From Streptomyces deccanensis (GTDB taxonomy: Bacteria; Actinomycetota; Actinomycetes; Streptomycetales; Streptomycetaceae): DNA of 64,000 nt. The notes beneath the pieces are model-generated. The model was not told the DNA's origin. It saw only the letters and a program-made list of their open reading frames with translations, and did no database searches. The DNA lies in NCBI RefSeq assembly GCF_022385335.1, contig NZ_CP092431.1:7192001-7256000 (forward strand), written 5' to 3'. Below are positions 28,532 to 38,268 of the stretch, piece by piece. Within the stretch, counting starts at the first letter, position 1, and each line of letters opens with the position of its first letter. Made by a program: the position numbers and the translations under genes.

Positions 28532-30106
28532 TCACGCGCCGCGCCGCACCTCGAAGTGGTCGACGCGGTCGCCGTTCTGCGCCAGCGCCGACACCTTCAG
28601 GGCCGGTCGCGCGCCGCTCTCCACCTCCACCGAGAGCAGCGAGAACCCCCGGTAGCGCACCCGCGACCACTCCACCGTCTCCGCCTTCGACCTGCGGGAC
28701 TTCGTCCACTCGAACGTCTCGACGGCGTCGTGACGGGTGACGTGCCCCTCGTAGCTCTCCTTCACGCCGGACGGGAAGCCGTACAGATCGCGCCCGCCGC
28801 CGCCCGCCGTGACGTACACGATGCCGTCCCGGGTCGGGTCGGTGGACGCGCCGACGGGTACCGGCCTGCCGACCTCGCCGTCCTTGATGGCGTCGGTCCG
28901 TTCGTAGACGTGGTTGTGGCCGTTGACCACCAGGTCCACCTGGTGCTTGGTGAACAGCGGCAGCCACGCGTCACGGACACCGCCGTCGGAGGCGTGCGCG
29001 GACGTCGAGTAGGCGCAGTGGTGGAAGAAGACGACGATGAAGTCGACGCCCTTCGCGGCCCTCAGCTCCCCCAGCTTCCGGTCCAGCCACTGGGTCTGCC
29101 GGCCGCCCGAGTAACCGAGGTTGGCGGGGATCTCGTACGACACGTCGTTCGCGTCCAGCGCCACGAAGCCGACGTTGCCGTAGGTGAACGCGTACACCCC
29201 CGGCGCCGACCGGGGATCGAAGCCGTTGTCCGGGAGGGACCAGCGGGCGAGCTGACCGCCGTAGCCGTCCGGTGAGTACCAGGCCTCCATGTCGTGGTTG
29301 CCGGTCGTCACCATCCACGGCACGGACCTGGCCACCGGCTCGTTCTGCTTGAGGAACAGGTCCCAGAACCCCGGGTCGTAGCCGTCCGCCTCCACACCCT
29401 TGCCATTGCCGTTGGCGTAGCAGATGTCGCCGGCGTGGAGGTGGAAGGCGGGTTTCTGGCGGACGATCAGGTTGTCGTTCGCCGCCGCGGCCTTGCCGAC
29501 GCCCTGATCGCCGAACGCGGTGAACACGAACTTCTCCGGCGCGGCGGGCGCCGTGCGGAAGGTGCCGATCGTGAAACGGTGGGCCGGGGCGGCCGGATCG
29601 AAGCCCTCGTGGCCGACGCCGTAGTAGTACGTCGTGCCCGGGCGCAAACCGTCCAGGGCGGCGTGCAGGTAGTACTGCTCCAGCTCCAGGCGCACGCCCT
29701 CGACCCCCGGCGTGTGCAGGTCACGGACCTCCGCCTCGACCTTCCGGGTCAGCTCCTCGGGCTTCAACCCCACCCGCAGATAAGGCTTCTTCACCGCGAG
29801 CGGCACCTGCCAGGAGACCCGCATCTGGGTCTTCGGATCGGCGCCGAACGCCAGATGACGGCCGAAGGGGGTGACCACGGAACCGGGCGCCTTGGAGGTG
29901 GCGGGCGACGGGGTCGAGGTCGTCGCGTTCGGTGAGGCCGACGAATCGGAACCGCCGCAGGCGGTCAGCAGTCCGCCCGCCGCCAGCGAGCCCGCCGTCA
30001 CCAGGGTGCGGCGCCGCGACAGCTTCGTACGCAGGTACTCGTGCTGCTCGGCCATGCTCATCCGGCGCGCGAGCTGCGGCGGGATGCCGAAGTCGGGTAT
30101 ATCCAT
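28532..30106 (-). CDS. Tat-exported purple-acid-phosphatase-like metallophosphoesterase
   Basis: About 524 aa. An unusual ~30-residue N-terminal extension is followed by a twin-arginine signal SRRRTLVTAG and lipobox LLTAC (Cys50), so it is probably a Tat-exported lipoprotein. A Fn3-like purple acid phosphatase N-domain precedes the dimetal phosphoesterase core, whose five motifs are visible: FGDQGVG, GDICYANG, TGNHDMEAW, FFHHCAYS and NGHNHVYER. ATG 30106 is preferred over longer in-frame starts that would run through the leuB promoter. It likely hydrolyses phosphomonoesters outside the cell; the substrate is unknown. Confidence 0.92.
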   Translation of the reverse strand: MDIPDFGIPPQLARRMSMAEQHEYLRTKLSRRRTLVTAGSLAAGGLLTACGGSDSSASPNATTSTPSPATSKAPGSVVTPFGRHLAFGADPKTQMRVSWQVPLAVKKPYLRVGLKPEELTRKVEAEVRDLHTPGVEGVRLELEQYYLHAALDGLRPGTTYYYGVGHEGFDPAAPAHRFTIGTFRTAPAAPEKFVFTAFGDQGVGKAAAANDNLIVRQKPAFHLHAGDICYANGNGKGVEADGYDPGFWDLFLKQNEPVARSVPWMVTTGNHDMEAWYSPDGYGGQLARWSLPDNGFDPRSAPGVYAFTYGNVGFVALDANDVSYEIPANLGYSGGRQTQWLDRKLGELRAAKGVDFIVVFFHHCAYSTSAHASDGGVRDAWLPLFTKHQVDLVVNGHNHVYERTDAIKDGEVGRPVPVGASTDPTRDGIVYVTAGGGGRDLYGFPSGVKESYEGHVTRHDAVETFEWTKSRRSKAETVEWSRVRYRGFSLLSVEVESGARPALKVSALAQNGDRVDHFEVRRGA

Positions 30107-30237
30107 GCTGTCGAACTTCCCAGTGAATCCCAACGCCCGCCCCCCGTACGGGTGAACGCGTGGTGACGTGTGGGCAGCCTCACCCGATGGCGCGTCCGTG
30201 TCGCCGTCGAGGAAGCCGTCCGTATCGCGGACAGCCC

Positions 30238-30266
30238 ATGTCATCCCGTGGGACAAGGAGTACGGT
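30238..30266 (+). promoter_or_regulatory. Candidate leuB promoter
   Basis: ATGTCA (30238-30243) and TACGGT (30261-30266) are spaced 17 bases. The -10 ends 6 bases before the leuB ATG, which would make the transcript leaderless. An AAGGAG at 30255-30260 is 12 bases from the ATG, so ordinary initiation from an upstream promoter is also possible. Confidence 0.5.
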
Positions 30267-30272
30267 GCCGTC

Positions 30273-31316
30273 ATGTCTCGCAGCCTCAATCTCGCAGTGA
30301 TCCCCGGTGACGGCATCGGTCAGGAAGTCGTGGCCCAGGGGCTCAAGGTCCTCTCCGCCGTCCTTCCGCAGGATGTGAAGCTGGAGACCAAGGAGTACGA
30401 CTTCGGCGCCCAGCGCTACCACGCCACCGGTGAGACCCTCACCGACGCCGACCTCGACGCGCTGAAGAAGCACGACGCGATCCTGCTCGGCGCGATCGGC
30501 GACCCGAGCGTCCCCTCCGGGGTCCTGGAGCGCGGCTTCCTGCTCAAGCTCCGCTTCGCCTTCGACCACCACGTGAACCTGCGCCCGTCGAAGCTGCTCC
30601 CCGGTGTCGCCACCCCGCTCGCCGGTCAGCCCGAGATCGACTTCGTCGTGGTCCGCGAGGGCACCGAGGGTCCGTACACCGGAAACGGCGGCACCATCCG
30701 CAAGGGCACCGAGCACGAGGTCGCCACCGAGGTCTCCGTCAACACGGCGTTCGGTGTCGAGCGGGTCGTGCGAGACGCGTTCGCCCGCGCCCAGGCCCGC
30801 CCGCGCAAGAAGCTCACCCTCGTCCACAAGAACAACGTGCTGACCTTCGCCGGTCACCTGTGGACGAACATCTTCAACAAGGTGGCCGAGGAGTTCCCCG
30901 AGGTCACCACCGACTACATCCACGTCGACGCGGCCACGATCTACCTGGTCACCGACCCCGCCCGGTTCGACGTGATCGTCACCGACAACCTCTTCGGCGA
31001 CATCATCACCGACCTCGCCGCGGCCGTCTCCGGCGGCATCGGCGTCGCGGCCTCCGGCAACATCAACCCCTCCGGCGAGTTCCCGTCCATGTTCGAGCCC
31101 GTGCACGGCTCGGCCCCGGACATCGCCGGCCAGGGCAAGGCCGACCCCTCCGCCACGGTCCTGTCCGTCGCGCTGCTCCTGCGTCACCTCGGCTACGAGG
31201 GCGAGGCCGCCCGTATCGAGGAGGCCGTCTCCGCCGACCTCGCGGAGCGCGTCGGCAAGCCCGCCCGTTCGACGGCCGAGATCGGCGACGCCCTCGCCGT
31301 ACGAGTAGCCGGCTGA
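30273..31316 (+). CDS. leuB: 3-isopropylmalate dehydrogenase
   Basis: 347 aa, full length. It oxidatively decarboxylates 3-isopropylmalate to 2-oxoisocaproate with NAD+ and Mg2+ in leucine synthesis. The N-terminal [13 protein letters not shown], the central [14 protein letters not shown] and the metal-site signature [26 protein letters not shown] all match the isocitrate/isopropylmalate dehydrogenase family. ATG 30273 is chosen although the frame is open further upstream. It is divergent from the phosphoesterase and 262 bases before ilvE, with a terminator between. Confidence 0.96.
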   Translation: MSRSLNLAVIPGDGIGQEVVAQGLKVLSAVLPQDVKLETKEYDFGAQRYHATGETLTDADLDALKKHDAILLGAIGDPSVPSGVLERGFLLKLRFAFDHHVNLRPSKLLPGVATPLAGQPEIDFVVVREGTEGPYTGNGGTIRKGTEHEVATEVSVNTAFGVERVVRDAFARAQARPRKKLTLVHKNNVLTFAGHLWTNIFNKVAEEFPEVTTDYIHVDAATIYLVTDPARFDVIVTDNLFGDIITDLAAAVSGGIGVAASGNINPSGEFPSMFEPVHGSAPDIAGQGKADPSATVLSVALLLRHLGYEGEAARIEEAVSADLAERVGKPARSTAEIGDALAVRVAG

Positions 31317-31343
31317 CCCGCCGCGCTCACTCGAATCTCTCGA

Positions 31344-31376
31344 AAGCCGCCGGGTCGCATCAGCACCCGGCGGCTT
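31344..31376 (+). terminator. leuB terminator
   Basis: A perfect 12-bp stem (31344-31355 with 31365-31376) with a 9-base loop, 27 bases after the leuB stop. It separates leuB from ilvE transcription. Confidence 0.87.
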
Positions 31377-31486
31377 CCGTATGACTTCCCCAGGGTCCCG
31401 CCGGGTGTCACCATCATCCCCGGGTCGCAATCACGCCGTTTTCGTCCGCCGACTCCGCTTGCGATAATCGAACGCGGAGCCGCCGA

Positions 31487-31582
31487 ATGAGGCAATGCTC
31501 GGACGTCCTAGGACTCGCCACCGGCAGTGCGGACGTGAGCGCGGCCCGTCACACACAACCGGTGAAGGACAACCACTCATGA
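31487..31582 (+). CDS. Possible upstream ORF of ilvE, 31 aa
   Basis: ATG 31487 opens a 31-codon frame whose TGA overlaps the ilvE start as ATGA (31579-31582). A GATAAT at 31473-31478 ends 8 bases before this ATG, so it could be read from a nearly leaderless transcript. It contains the run VLGLA with a rare CTA codon, but no dense branched-chain codon cluster. It may be a coupling or leader ORF, or chance. Confidence 0.3.
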   Translation: MRQCSDVLGLATGSADVSAARHTQPVKDNHS

Positions 31583-32667
31583 CGACGCCCACGATCGAGC
31601 TCAAGCCCTCGGCCTCGCCACTTTCCGACGCGCAGCGCGAGGCGATCCTGGCCGACCCCGGCTTCGGCCGCCACTTCACCGACCACATGGTCGTCATCAA
31701 GTGGACCGAGGGCCGCGGCTGGCACGACGGCCAGCTCGTTCCGTACGCGCCGCTCTCCCTGGACCCGGCCACCATGGTCCTGCACTACGCCCAGGAGATC
31801 TTCGAGGGCCTGAAGGCCTACCGTCAGCCGGACGGCTCCGTCGCCACCTTCCGCCCGGAGAAGAACGCCCGGCGCTTCCAGGCCTCCGCCCGCCGGCTCG
31901 GCATGCCGGAGCTGCCGGTCGAGACGTTCATCGAGGCCTGTGACGCGCTGGTGCGGCAGGACCAGGCCTGGGTCCCGGCCCACGGCGGCGAGGAGTCCCT
32001 CTACCTGCGCCCCTTCATGATCGCCACCGAGGTCGGCCTGGGCGTCAAGCCGGCGGGCGAGTACCTCTTCCTGGTCATCGCCTCCCCGGCCGGCGCCTAC
32101 TTCCCCGGTGGCGTGAAGCCCGTCTCCATCTGGGTCTCCGAGGACCACGTCCGCGCCGTCCCCGGCGGCATGGGTGACGCCAAGACCGGCGGCAACTACG
32201 CCGCCTCCCTCCTCGCCCAGGCCGAGGCGGCGGCCGAGGGCTGCGCCCAGGTCTGCTACCTCGACGCGGTCGAGCGCAAGTGGGTCGAGGAACTCGGCGG
32301 CATGAACCTGTACTTCGTGTACGGCGACCGCATCGTCACCCCCTCCCTCACCGGCTCCATCCTGGAGGGCGTCACCCGTGACTCCCTGCTGACGGTCGCC
32401 GCCGACCTCGGCTACGCCGCCGAGGAGGGCCGGATCTCCATCGACCAGTGGCAGGCCGACTCCGAGAGCGGCGCCCTCACCGAGGTCTTCGCCTGCGGTA
32501 CGGCCGCCGTCATCACCCCCGTCGGCACGGTCAAGCGCACCGGCGCCGCCTGGCAGCAGTCCGGCGGAGAGCCCGGCCCCGTCACCCTCAAGCTCCGCGA
32601 CGCGCTGCTGAACATCCAGCGCGGCACGGTCGAGGACAAGCACGGCTGGATGCACGAACTGGGCTGA
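31579..32667 (+). CDS. ilvE: Branched-chain amino acid aminotransferase
   Basis: 362 aa class-IV PLP aminotransferase. It transfers amino groups from glutamate to the three branched-chain 2-oxo acids, the last step of Val/Leu/Ile synthesis. It has [28 protein letters not shown], the PLP-lysine region [16 protein letters not shown] and the C-terminal [18 protein letters not shown] 31579 has GAAGGA about 9 bases upstream. It is monocistronic between two hairpins. Confidence 0.96.
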   Translation: MTTPTIELKPSASPLSDAQREAILADPGFGRHFTDHMVVIKWTEGRGWHDGQLVPYAPLSLDPATMVLHYAQEIFEGLKAYRQPDGSVATFRPEKNARRFQASARRLGMPELPVETFIEACDALVRQDQAWVPAHGGEESLYLRPFMIATEVGLGVKPAGEYLFLVIASPAGAYFPGGVKPVSIWVSEDHVRAVPGGMGDAKTGGNYAASLLAQAEAAAEGCAQVCYLDAVERKWVEELGGMNLYFVYGDRIVTPSLTGSILEGVTRDSLLTVAADLGYAAEEGRISIDQWQADSESGALTEVFACGTAAVITPVGTVKRTGAAWQQSGGEPGPVTLKLRDALLNIQRGTVEDKHGWMHELG

Positions 32668-32686
32668 CACCCACCGCGACTCCCCT

Positions 32687-32723
32687 CAGGGCCGCCCCGG
32701 ACGACCCGTCCGCGGCGGCCCTG
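32687..32723 (+). terminator. ilvE terminator
   Basis: A long hairpin has outer arms CAGGGCCGCC/GGCGGCCCTG (32687-32696 with 32714-32723) and inner arms CGGAC/GTCCG. It lies 19 bases after the ilvE stop. Confidence 0.87.
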
Positions 32724-32851
32724 CCGCGTCACCCGGCCGCCCGTCACGGTCGCGGTGATCCGCGCGCACGCCGGCACCGACATGATCAGCGCGCTGTTCG
32801 CATCCTGAGACGGACGGTGAGCACGGGAACGGTCTGTGCCAGACTGCCCCC

Positions 32852-32902
32852 GTGCTCTCGTTCGCCATGATTATTGGCAGCAGGCGCGCCGGTCCGCAGT
32901 GA
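32852..32902 (+). CDS. cimA leader peptide with tandem Ile codons
   Basis: A short frame ending TGA at 32902 reads MLSFAMIIGSRRAGPQ from GTG 32852, or MIIGSRRAGPQ from ATG 32867. Two consecutive ATT Ile codons (ATT is rare here) lie near its start. A -10-like CAGACT (32840-32845) ends 6 bases before GTG 32852, allowing leaderless translation. It is followed by a hairpin and an intrinsic terminator and then cimA, whose pathway leads to isoleucine. Confidence 0.65.
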   Translation: MLSFAMIIGSRRAGPQ

Positions 32903-32929
32903 CCGCCACGTACGACCAGGTACGGGCGG
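32903..32929 (+). promoter_or_regulatory. cimA leader hairpin preceding the terminator
   Basis: A hairpin with CCGCC/GGCGG and GTAC/GTAC arms starts immediately after the leader-peptide stop. An alternative pairing GTCCGC/GCGGAC (32892-32897 with 32926-32931) overlaps it. This is where a ribosome-dependent switch would be expected, but the competing structures were not folded computationally. Confidence 0.5.
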
Positions 32930-32956
32930 ACACCGTCGTCCTCGACCCGCGCGCAG

Positions 32957-32982
32957 ACCTCTCGCACCCGCGAGGGGTTTTT
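32957..32982 (+). terminator. cimA attenuator terminator
   Basis: A 9-bp stem (32957-32965 with 32970-32978) with an ACCC loop is followed by a run of T (32978-32982) and then CGCTTTT. It is an intrinsic terminator located about 120 bases before the cimA start and downstream of the leader peptide, which argues for regulation rather than end-of-gene termination. Confidence 0.82.
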
Positions 32983-33102
32983 CGCTTTTCTGGCCCACCT
33001 TCAGCCGGGAGCGCAGCGCGAGGGACCATTGGGGGCGGTGGAGCCGGTCATTCCGGTACAGACCGAGATCCAGCGGGATCCAACAGCAGGAGCCTTGACA
33101 CC

Positions 33103-34707
33103 ATGACGGAAACCAGCGCACTGGACGACTCGTTCCACGTCTTCGACACCACCCTGCGCGACGGCGCCCAGCGCGAGGGCATCAACCTCACGGTCGCGGA
33201 CAAGCTGGCCATCGCACGGCACCTGGACGACTTCGGCGTCGGCTTCATCGAGGGCGGCTGGCCCGGCGCGAACCCGCGCGACACCGAGTTCTTCGCCCGG
33301 GCGCGCAAGGAGATCGACTTCAAGCACGCCCAACTGGTCGCGTTCGGCGCCACCCGCCGAGCGGGCGGCAAGGCGAGCGAGGACCCGCAGGTCAACGCCC
33401 TGCTCGACTCCGGCGCCCCGGTGATCACCCTGGTCGCGAAGTCCCACGACCGTCATGTGGAACTCGCCCTGCGCACCACCCTCGACGAGAACCTGGAGAT
33501 GGTGCGCGACACGGTGTCGTACCTCCGTTCCCAGGACCGCCGGGTCTTCGTCGACTGCGAGCACTTCTTCGACGGCTACCGCGCCAACCCCGAGTACGCG
33601 AAGGCCGTCGTCCGTACCGCCGCCGAGGCCGGCGCCGACGTGGTGATCCTCTGCGACACCAACGGCGGCATGCTCCCGGCGCAGGTCCAGGCCGTCGTCT
33701 CCACCGTCCTGGCCGACACCGGCGCCCGTCTCGGCATCCACGCCCAGGACGACACCGGCTGCGCGGTCGCCAACACCCTGGCCGCCGTCGACGCCGGCGC
33801 GACCCACGTCCAGTGCACCGCCAACGGCTACGGCGAGCGCGTCGGCAACTCCAACCTGTTCCCCGTGGTCGCCGCGCTGGAGCTGAAGTACGGCAAGAAG
33901 GTCCTCCCCGAGGGCGCCCTGCGCGAGATGACGCGGATCTCGCACGCGATCGCCGAGGTCGTCAACCTCACCCCCTCCACCCACCAGCCGTACGTCGGTG
34001 TCTCCGCCTTCGCGCACAAGGCGGGCCTGCACGCCTCCGCGATCAAGGTCGACCCGGACCTGTACCAGCACATCGACCCCGAGCAGGTCGGCAACACCAT
34101 GCGGATGCTGGTCTCCGACATGGCGGGCCGCGCCTCCATCGAACTCAAGGGCAAGGAGCTGGGTGTCGACCTCGGCGACGACCGCGAGCTGGTCGGCCGG
34201 GTCGTCGAGCGCGTCAAGGAGCGCGAGCTGAAGGGCTACACCTACGAGGCCGCCGACGCCAGCTTCGAGATCCTGCTGCGCGACGAGGTCGCGGGCAAGC
34301 CGCAGCGCTACTTCCGCACGGAGTCCTGGCGGGCCATCGTCGAGGACCGCCCCGACGGCAGCCACGCCAACGAGGCCACCGTCAAGCTGTGGGCCAAGAG
34401 CGAGCGCATCGTCGCCACGGCGGAGGGCAACGGGCCGGTGAACGCGCTCGACCGCGCCCTGCGCGTCGCCCTGGAGAAGATCTACCCCCAGCTCGCCAAG
34501 CTGGAGCTGGTCGACTACAAGGTCCGCATCCTGGAGGGCAAGCACGGCACGAACTCCACGACGCGGGTCCTCATCTCCACGACGGACGGAACGGGGGAGT
34601 GGTCCACGGTCGGGGTCGCCGAGAACGTCATCGCCGCGAGCTGGCAGGCGCTGGAGGACGCGTACACGTACGGGTTGCTCCGCGCGGGGGTGGAGCCGGC
34701 GGAGTAG
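33103..34707 (+). CDS. cimA: Citramalate synthase
   Basis: 534 aa. A DRE-TIM metallolyase with FDTTLRDGAQREGINLTVADK at the N-terminus, FIEGGWPGANPRD, CDTNGGMLPAQV, HAQDDTGCAVANTLAAVDAG, and a C-terminal LeuA-type allosteric dimer domain (from ~residue 400). Length and the DGAQ-EGI form fit the CimA group rather than LeuA: pyruvate plus acetyl-CoA to citramalate, a threonine-independent route to 2-oxobutyrate and isoleucine. Older annotations call such genes leuA2. ATG 33103 has AGGAG upstream; the longer open frame runs through the attenuator and is not coding. Confidence 0.92.
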   Translation: MTETSALDDSFHVFDTTLRDGAQREGINLTVADKLAIARHLDDFGVGFIEGGWPGANPRDTEFFARARKEIDFKHAQLVAFGATRRAGGKASEDPQVNALLDSGAPVITLVAKSHDRHVELALRTTLDENLEMVRDTVSYLRSQDRRVFVDCEHFFDGYRANPEYAKAVVRTAAEAGADVVILCDTNGGMLPAQVQAVVSTVLADTGARLGIHAQDDTGCAVANTLAAVDAGATHVQCTANGYGERVGNSNLFPVVAALELKYGKKVLPEGALREMTRISHAIAEVVNLTPSTHQPYVGVSAFAHKAGLHASAIKVDPDLYQHIDPEQVGNTMRMLVSDMAGRASIELKGKELGVDLGDDRELVGRVVERVKERELKGYTYEAADASFEILLRDEVAGKPQRYFRTESWRAIVEDRPDGSHANEATVKLWAKSERIVATAEGNGPVNALDRALRVALEKIYPQLAKLELVDYKVRILEGKHGTNSTTRVLISTTDGTGEWSTVGVAENVIAASWQALEDAYTYGLLRAGVEPAE

Positions 34708-34728
34708 GCCCGGGGTGGGTGGGGGTGC

Positions 34729-34887
34729 GTTGCCGGGTGCGGGTTCGGTGGGGGCTGGTCGCGCAGTTCCCCGCGCCCCTGAAGGAGGCCTTCGGCCCCT
34801 TCGTCAAAAAGCACGGGGCGCAGCCCCTGCTTTTTGAGGGGCGCGGGGAACTGCGCGACCAGCCCCCACCCACCCGCACCCGACGAC
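34729..34887. repeat. Palindromic intergenic element, copy B
   Basis: Left arm 34729-34780 and right arm 34837-34887 are near-perfect inverted copies around the core CGCGCAGTTCCCCGCGCCCCT, extending to TGCGGGT-type flanks. The 56-base centre holds a second hairpin AAAAAGCA/TGCTTTTT (34806-34835). It sits 22 bases after cimA and before a convergent lipoprotein gene, so it can act as a bidirectional terminator. Confidence 0.92.
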
Positions 34888-34931
34888 GCACCCCGAGAAC
34901 CCCACCCCGTACCCCGCCCCCGGCGGAGCCG

Positions 34932-35429
34932 TCAGCACGCCCCCTCGGCCAGCTCCTCGAACTCCTCCGCATCCATCACCCGGCCGTCGGCCCACACGTC
35001 CCCCCGCTCCAGCCGCCCCAGATCGGCCGCCGTGAAGCTGACCGCCCCGTTGGCGTAGTCGTCGGTGTGGCCGAAGAAGGCGAACTCGTAGGTGTGCCCC
35101 GGCAGCACCCGCTGCTCCCCCCTCGCCTCGGCCCGCCACGCCGCCGGCGGCGAGAAGAGCGGGAACTCCACGTCCCCCGACCACGCCCCGGTCGTCGCCC
35201 AGACCGTGGTGTCCGCCTCGTCCGCACCGGGCTTCTCCTTGTAGGAGCCCGCCCAGCCCTCGACCGTCGGCGCCTCGTAGGTGTCGTCGCCGCACGGCCG
35301 CACCAGCACGCGCGGCGTCCCGTCACCGTCCACCGCCACGGCGGCCAGCGGCAGGACTTCCGGACCGCAACCGCTCAGCACCACCACCGCCGCCAGCGCC
35401 CCGACCACGCCGAGAACTCTCCGCAGCAT
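34932..35429 (-). CDS. Predicted lipoprotein, 165 aa
   Basis: N-terminal MLRRVLGVVGALAAVVVLSGC with lipobox LSGC (about Cys21). The mature part is acidic with several Trp and a TYEFAFFGHTDDY block; no catalytic motif is recognised. ATG 35429 gives a normal signal peptide; the frame extends further upstream without homology. Extracytoplasmic, membrane-anchored; function unknown. Confidence 0.82.
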   Translation of the reverse strand: MLRRVLGVVGALAAVVVLSGCGPEVLPLAAVAVDGDGTPRVLVRPCGDDTYEAPTVEGWAGSYKEKPGADEADTTVWATTGAWSGDVEFPLFSPPAAWRAEARGEQRVLPGHTYEFAFFGHTDDYANGAVSFTAADLGRLERGDVWADGRVMDAEEFEELAEGAC

Positions 35430-35646
35430 CCCGTTCGCCCCCGTCCCCTTGTCGCACCACCTGACCCGCACCCTCCCGAACGGTTGTACAGCCGTCCCGA
35501 CGCCCACCCAAGTCGACAGTCGACTGCCATCACGTCACGAATCGAGCACCCTCACCGTCACGGTCAGCGTCACCGGCACCCAGGCACTCACGGGACCCGT
35601 TGATCGAATCGTCCGTTTTCGCGGCGATGGAGGTAGCTTCGAAGGT

Positions 35647-37041
35647 ATGAAAGGCGTACCGGGTCGACGTCGTCTCCTCATCCGCCTGCTGATCGCGCCG
35701 CTCGCCGCGGCGGCCCTGGCGGTGCTGTCGGTCGGTGCGCCGAGCGCACACGCGGCCACCGACCTGTCCACAGTGGCCGCGGCCCTGCGCGAGGACCCCG
35801 TCTACGTCGACCCGGCCGCCACCGACCTGCTCTCCTCGGCGGACGCCGAGGCCCTCTCGGACAAGATCGAGGACGCGGACGAGCCGATCTTCGTGGCGGT
35901 CCTCCCGGCCGGCTACCCGACCGAGAACCTCTTCCAGAACCTGCGCACCGAGACGGGCGTCACCGGCCTCTACGCCGTCCGCCTCGGCGACCGCTTCGAC
36001 GCCCGCGCCGACAGCAGTGTGCTGAGTCAGGAGGCCGTCGCCAACCTGGTCACGGCGGTCCAGGGCGCCGGCGACCCGAAGGCCCAGCTCAACGACTTCG
36101 TGGACGACGCCCTGCGCAGCAACCCGGGCGGCACGGCCCCGTCGAGCTGGAGCGAAGGCTCCGACGCCGGCGTGGACGCCGGCGCCCTGGCCGCGGCGGG
36201 CGCGGTGGTGGTGGCGGGCGGCGTCGGCGCGTACGCGCTGGTCCGCCGGAACCGCCGCCGCAAGGAGGAGGAACGCCGCGAGGCGCTGGCCAAGCTCGCC
36301 GTGGTGGTGGACGAGGACATCACGGCCTTCGGCGAGGAACTGGAGCGCCTGGACTTCCACCCCGCCGAGGCGGGCGCCGACGACGCGATGCGCGCCGACT
36401 ACGAACGGGCCCTGGACGCCTACGAGAAGGCCAAGTCCCTCATGGCGGCGGCCACCCGTCCCGAGGAGGTCCGCGCGGTCACCCAGACCCTGGAGGACGG
36501 CCGCTTCTCCCTGGCCCAGCTCGCCGCCCGCAGGGAGGGCCGGCCCCTGCCGGAGCGCCGGGCCCCCTGCTTCTTCGACCCGCGCCACGGGCCGTCGGTC
36601 GCGGACGTCCTGTGGACCCCGGGCGCTGGCACCGCGCGCGAGGTGCCGGTCTGCGCCGCCGACGAGGCCCGTCTCGCCGACGGCCAGGACCCCATGATCC
36701 GCGAGGTGGAGACGGTGTCCGGCGCCCGCCGCCCCTACTGGGACGCCGGCCCGGCCTACGGTCCCTGGGCGGGCGGCTACTTCGGCGGCGGCATCCTCCC
36801 CGGCCTCCTCGTCGGCACCATGCTCGGCAGCATGATGGCCACCCCCTCGTACGCGGCCATGTACGGCGCCGGGTACGGCGACTTCGGCGCGGCCTCCGGC
36901 TACGGAGGTGGCGACGTCTCGGGCGGTGACTTCGACACGGACGACTTCAGCGGCGGTTTCGGCGGCGGGGACTACGGAGGCGGCGACTTCGGCGGGGGCG
37001 GGGACTTCGGGGGCGGCGGAGACTTCGGCGGAGGTTTCTGA
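35647..37041 (+). CDS. Secreted/membrane protein with Gly-rich C-terminus
   Basis: 464 aa. A signal peptide (MKGVPGRRRLLIRLLIAPL to about residue 37) precedes a TPM-like extracellular domain (~40-165) that begins VAAALREDPVYVDPAATD. A single membrane helix near residue 180-200 (AAAGAVVVAGGVGAYALV) is followed by Arg/Lys, then a cytoplasmic helical region and a tail of GGGDFGG repeats. The topology suggests an N-out, C-in membrane protein. A -10-like TAGCTT seven bases before ATG 35647 suggests a leaderless mRNA. Function unknown. Confidence 0.82.
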   Translation: MKGVPGRRRLLIRLLIAPLAAAALAVLSVGAPSAHAATDLSTVAAALREDPVYVDPAATDLLSSADAEALSDKIEDADEPIFVAVLPAGYPTENLFQNLRTETGVTGLYAVRLGDRFDARADSSVLSQEAVANLVTAVQGAGDPKAQLNDFVDDALRSNPGGTAPSSWSEGSDAGVDAGALAAAGAVVVAGGVGAYALVRRNRRRKEEERREALAKLAVVVDEDITAFGEELERLDFHPAEAGADDAMRADYERALDAYEKAKSLMAAATRPEEVRAVTQTLEDGRFSLAQLAARREGRPLPERRAPCFFDPRHGPSVADVLWTPGAGTAREVPVCAADEARLADGQDPMIREVETVSGARRPYWDAGPAYGPWAGGYFGGGILPGLLVGTMLGSMMATPSYAAMYGAGYGDFGAASGYGGGDVSGGDFDTDDFSGGFGGGDYGGGDFGGGGDFGGGGDFGGGF

Positions 37042-37077
37042 CGCCCTCGCCCGCCCCGGGCCGGCCGTGGGCACGGA

Positions 37078-37111
37078 CACGGGCCCGGCGCTGGGAGCCG
37101 CCGGGCCCGTG
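37078..37111. terminator. Bidirectional terminator
   Basis: A perfect 13-bp stem (37078-37090 with 37099-37111) with an 8-base loop lies between the convergent Gly-rich membrane protein gene and the trypsin gene. Confidence 0.9.
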
Positions 37112-37141
37112 GACGTCGTACGGAGTGCTGCGGGGCGTCGC

Positions 37142-38122
<981 letters not shown>

Positions 38123-38177
38123 TCAGCGTCCCGGCGTCGCCCCGCGCGCGTCGAGCCGGGCGCCCGTGTGCGGACAT

Positions 38178-38231
38178 GCCGAGCCCTCGCCCTCCTGCCC
38201 GGGAGGCAGGCGAAGGGCGAGGGCGCTCGGC
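38178..38231 (-). terminator. Terminator downstream of the yceI-like gene
   Basis: Long hairpin: GCCGAGCCCTCGCCCT (38178-38193) with a nearly complementary arm at 38214-38231 and an inner TGCC/GGCA pair. It lies 37 bases past the stop on the minus strand. Confidence 0.8.
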
Positions 38232-38268
38232 GGTGTGTCGGGACGGCGCGGCGTCGCCGCCGACGGGG

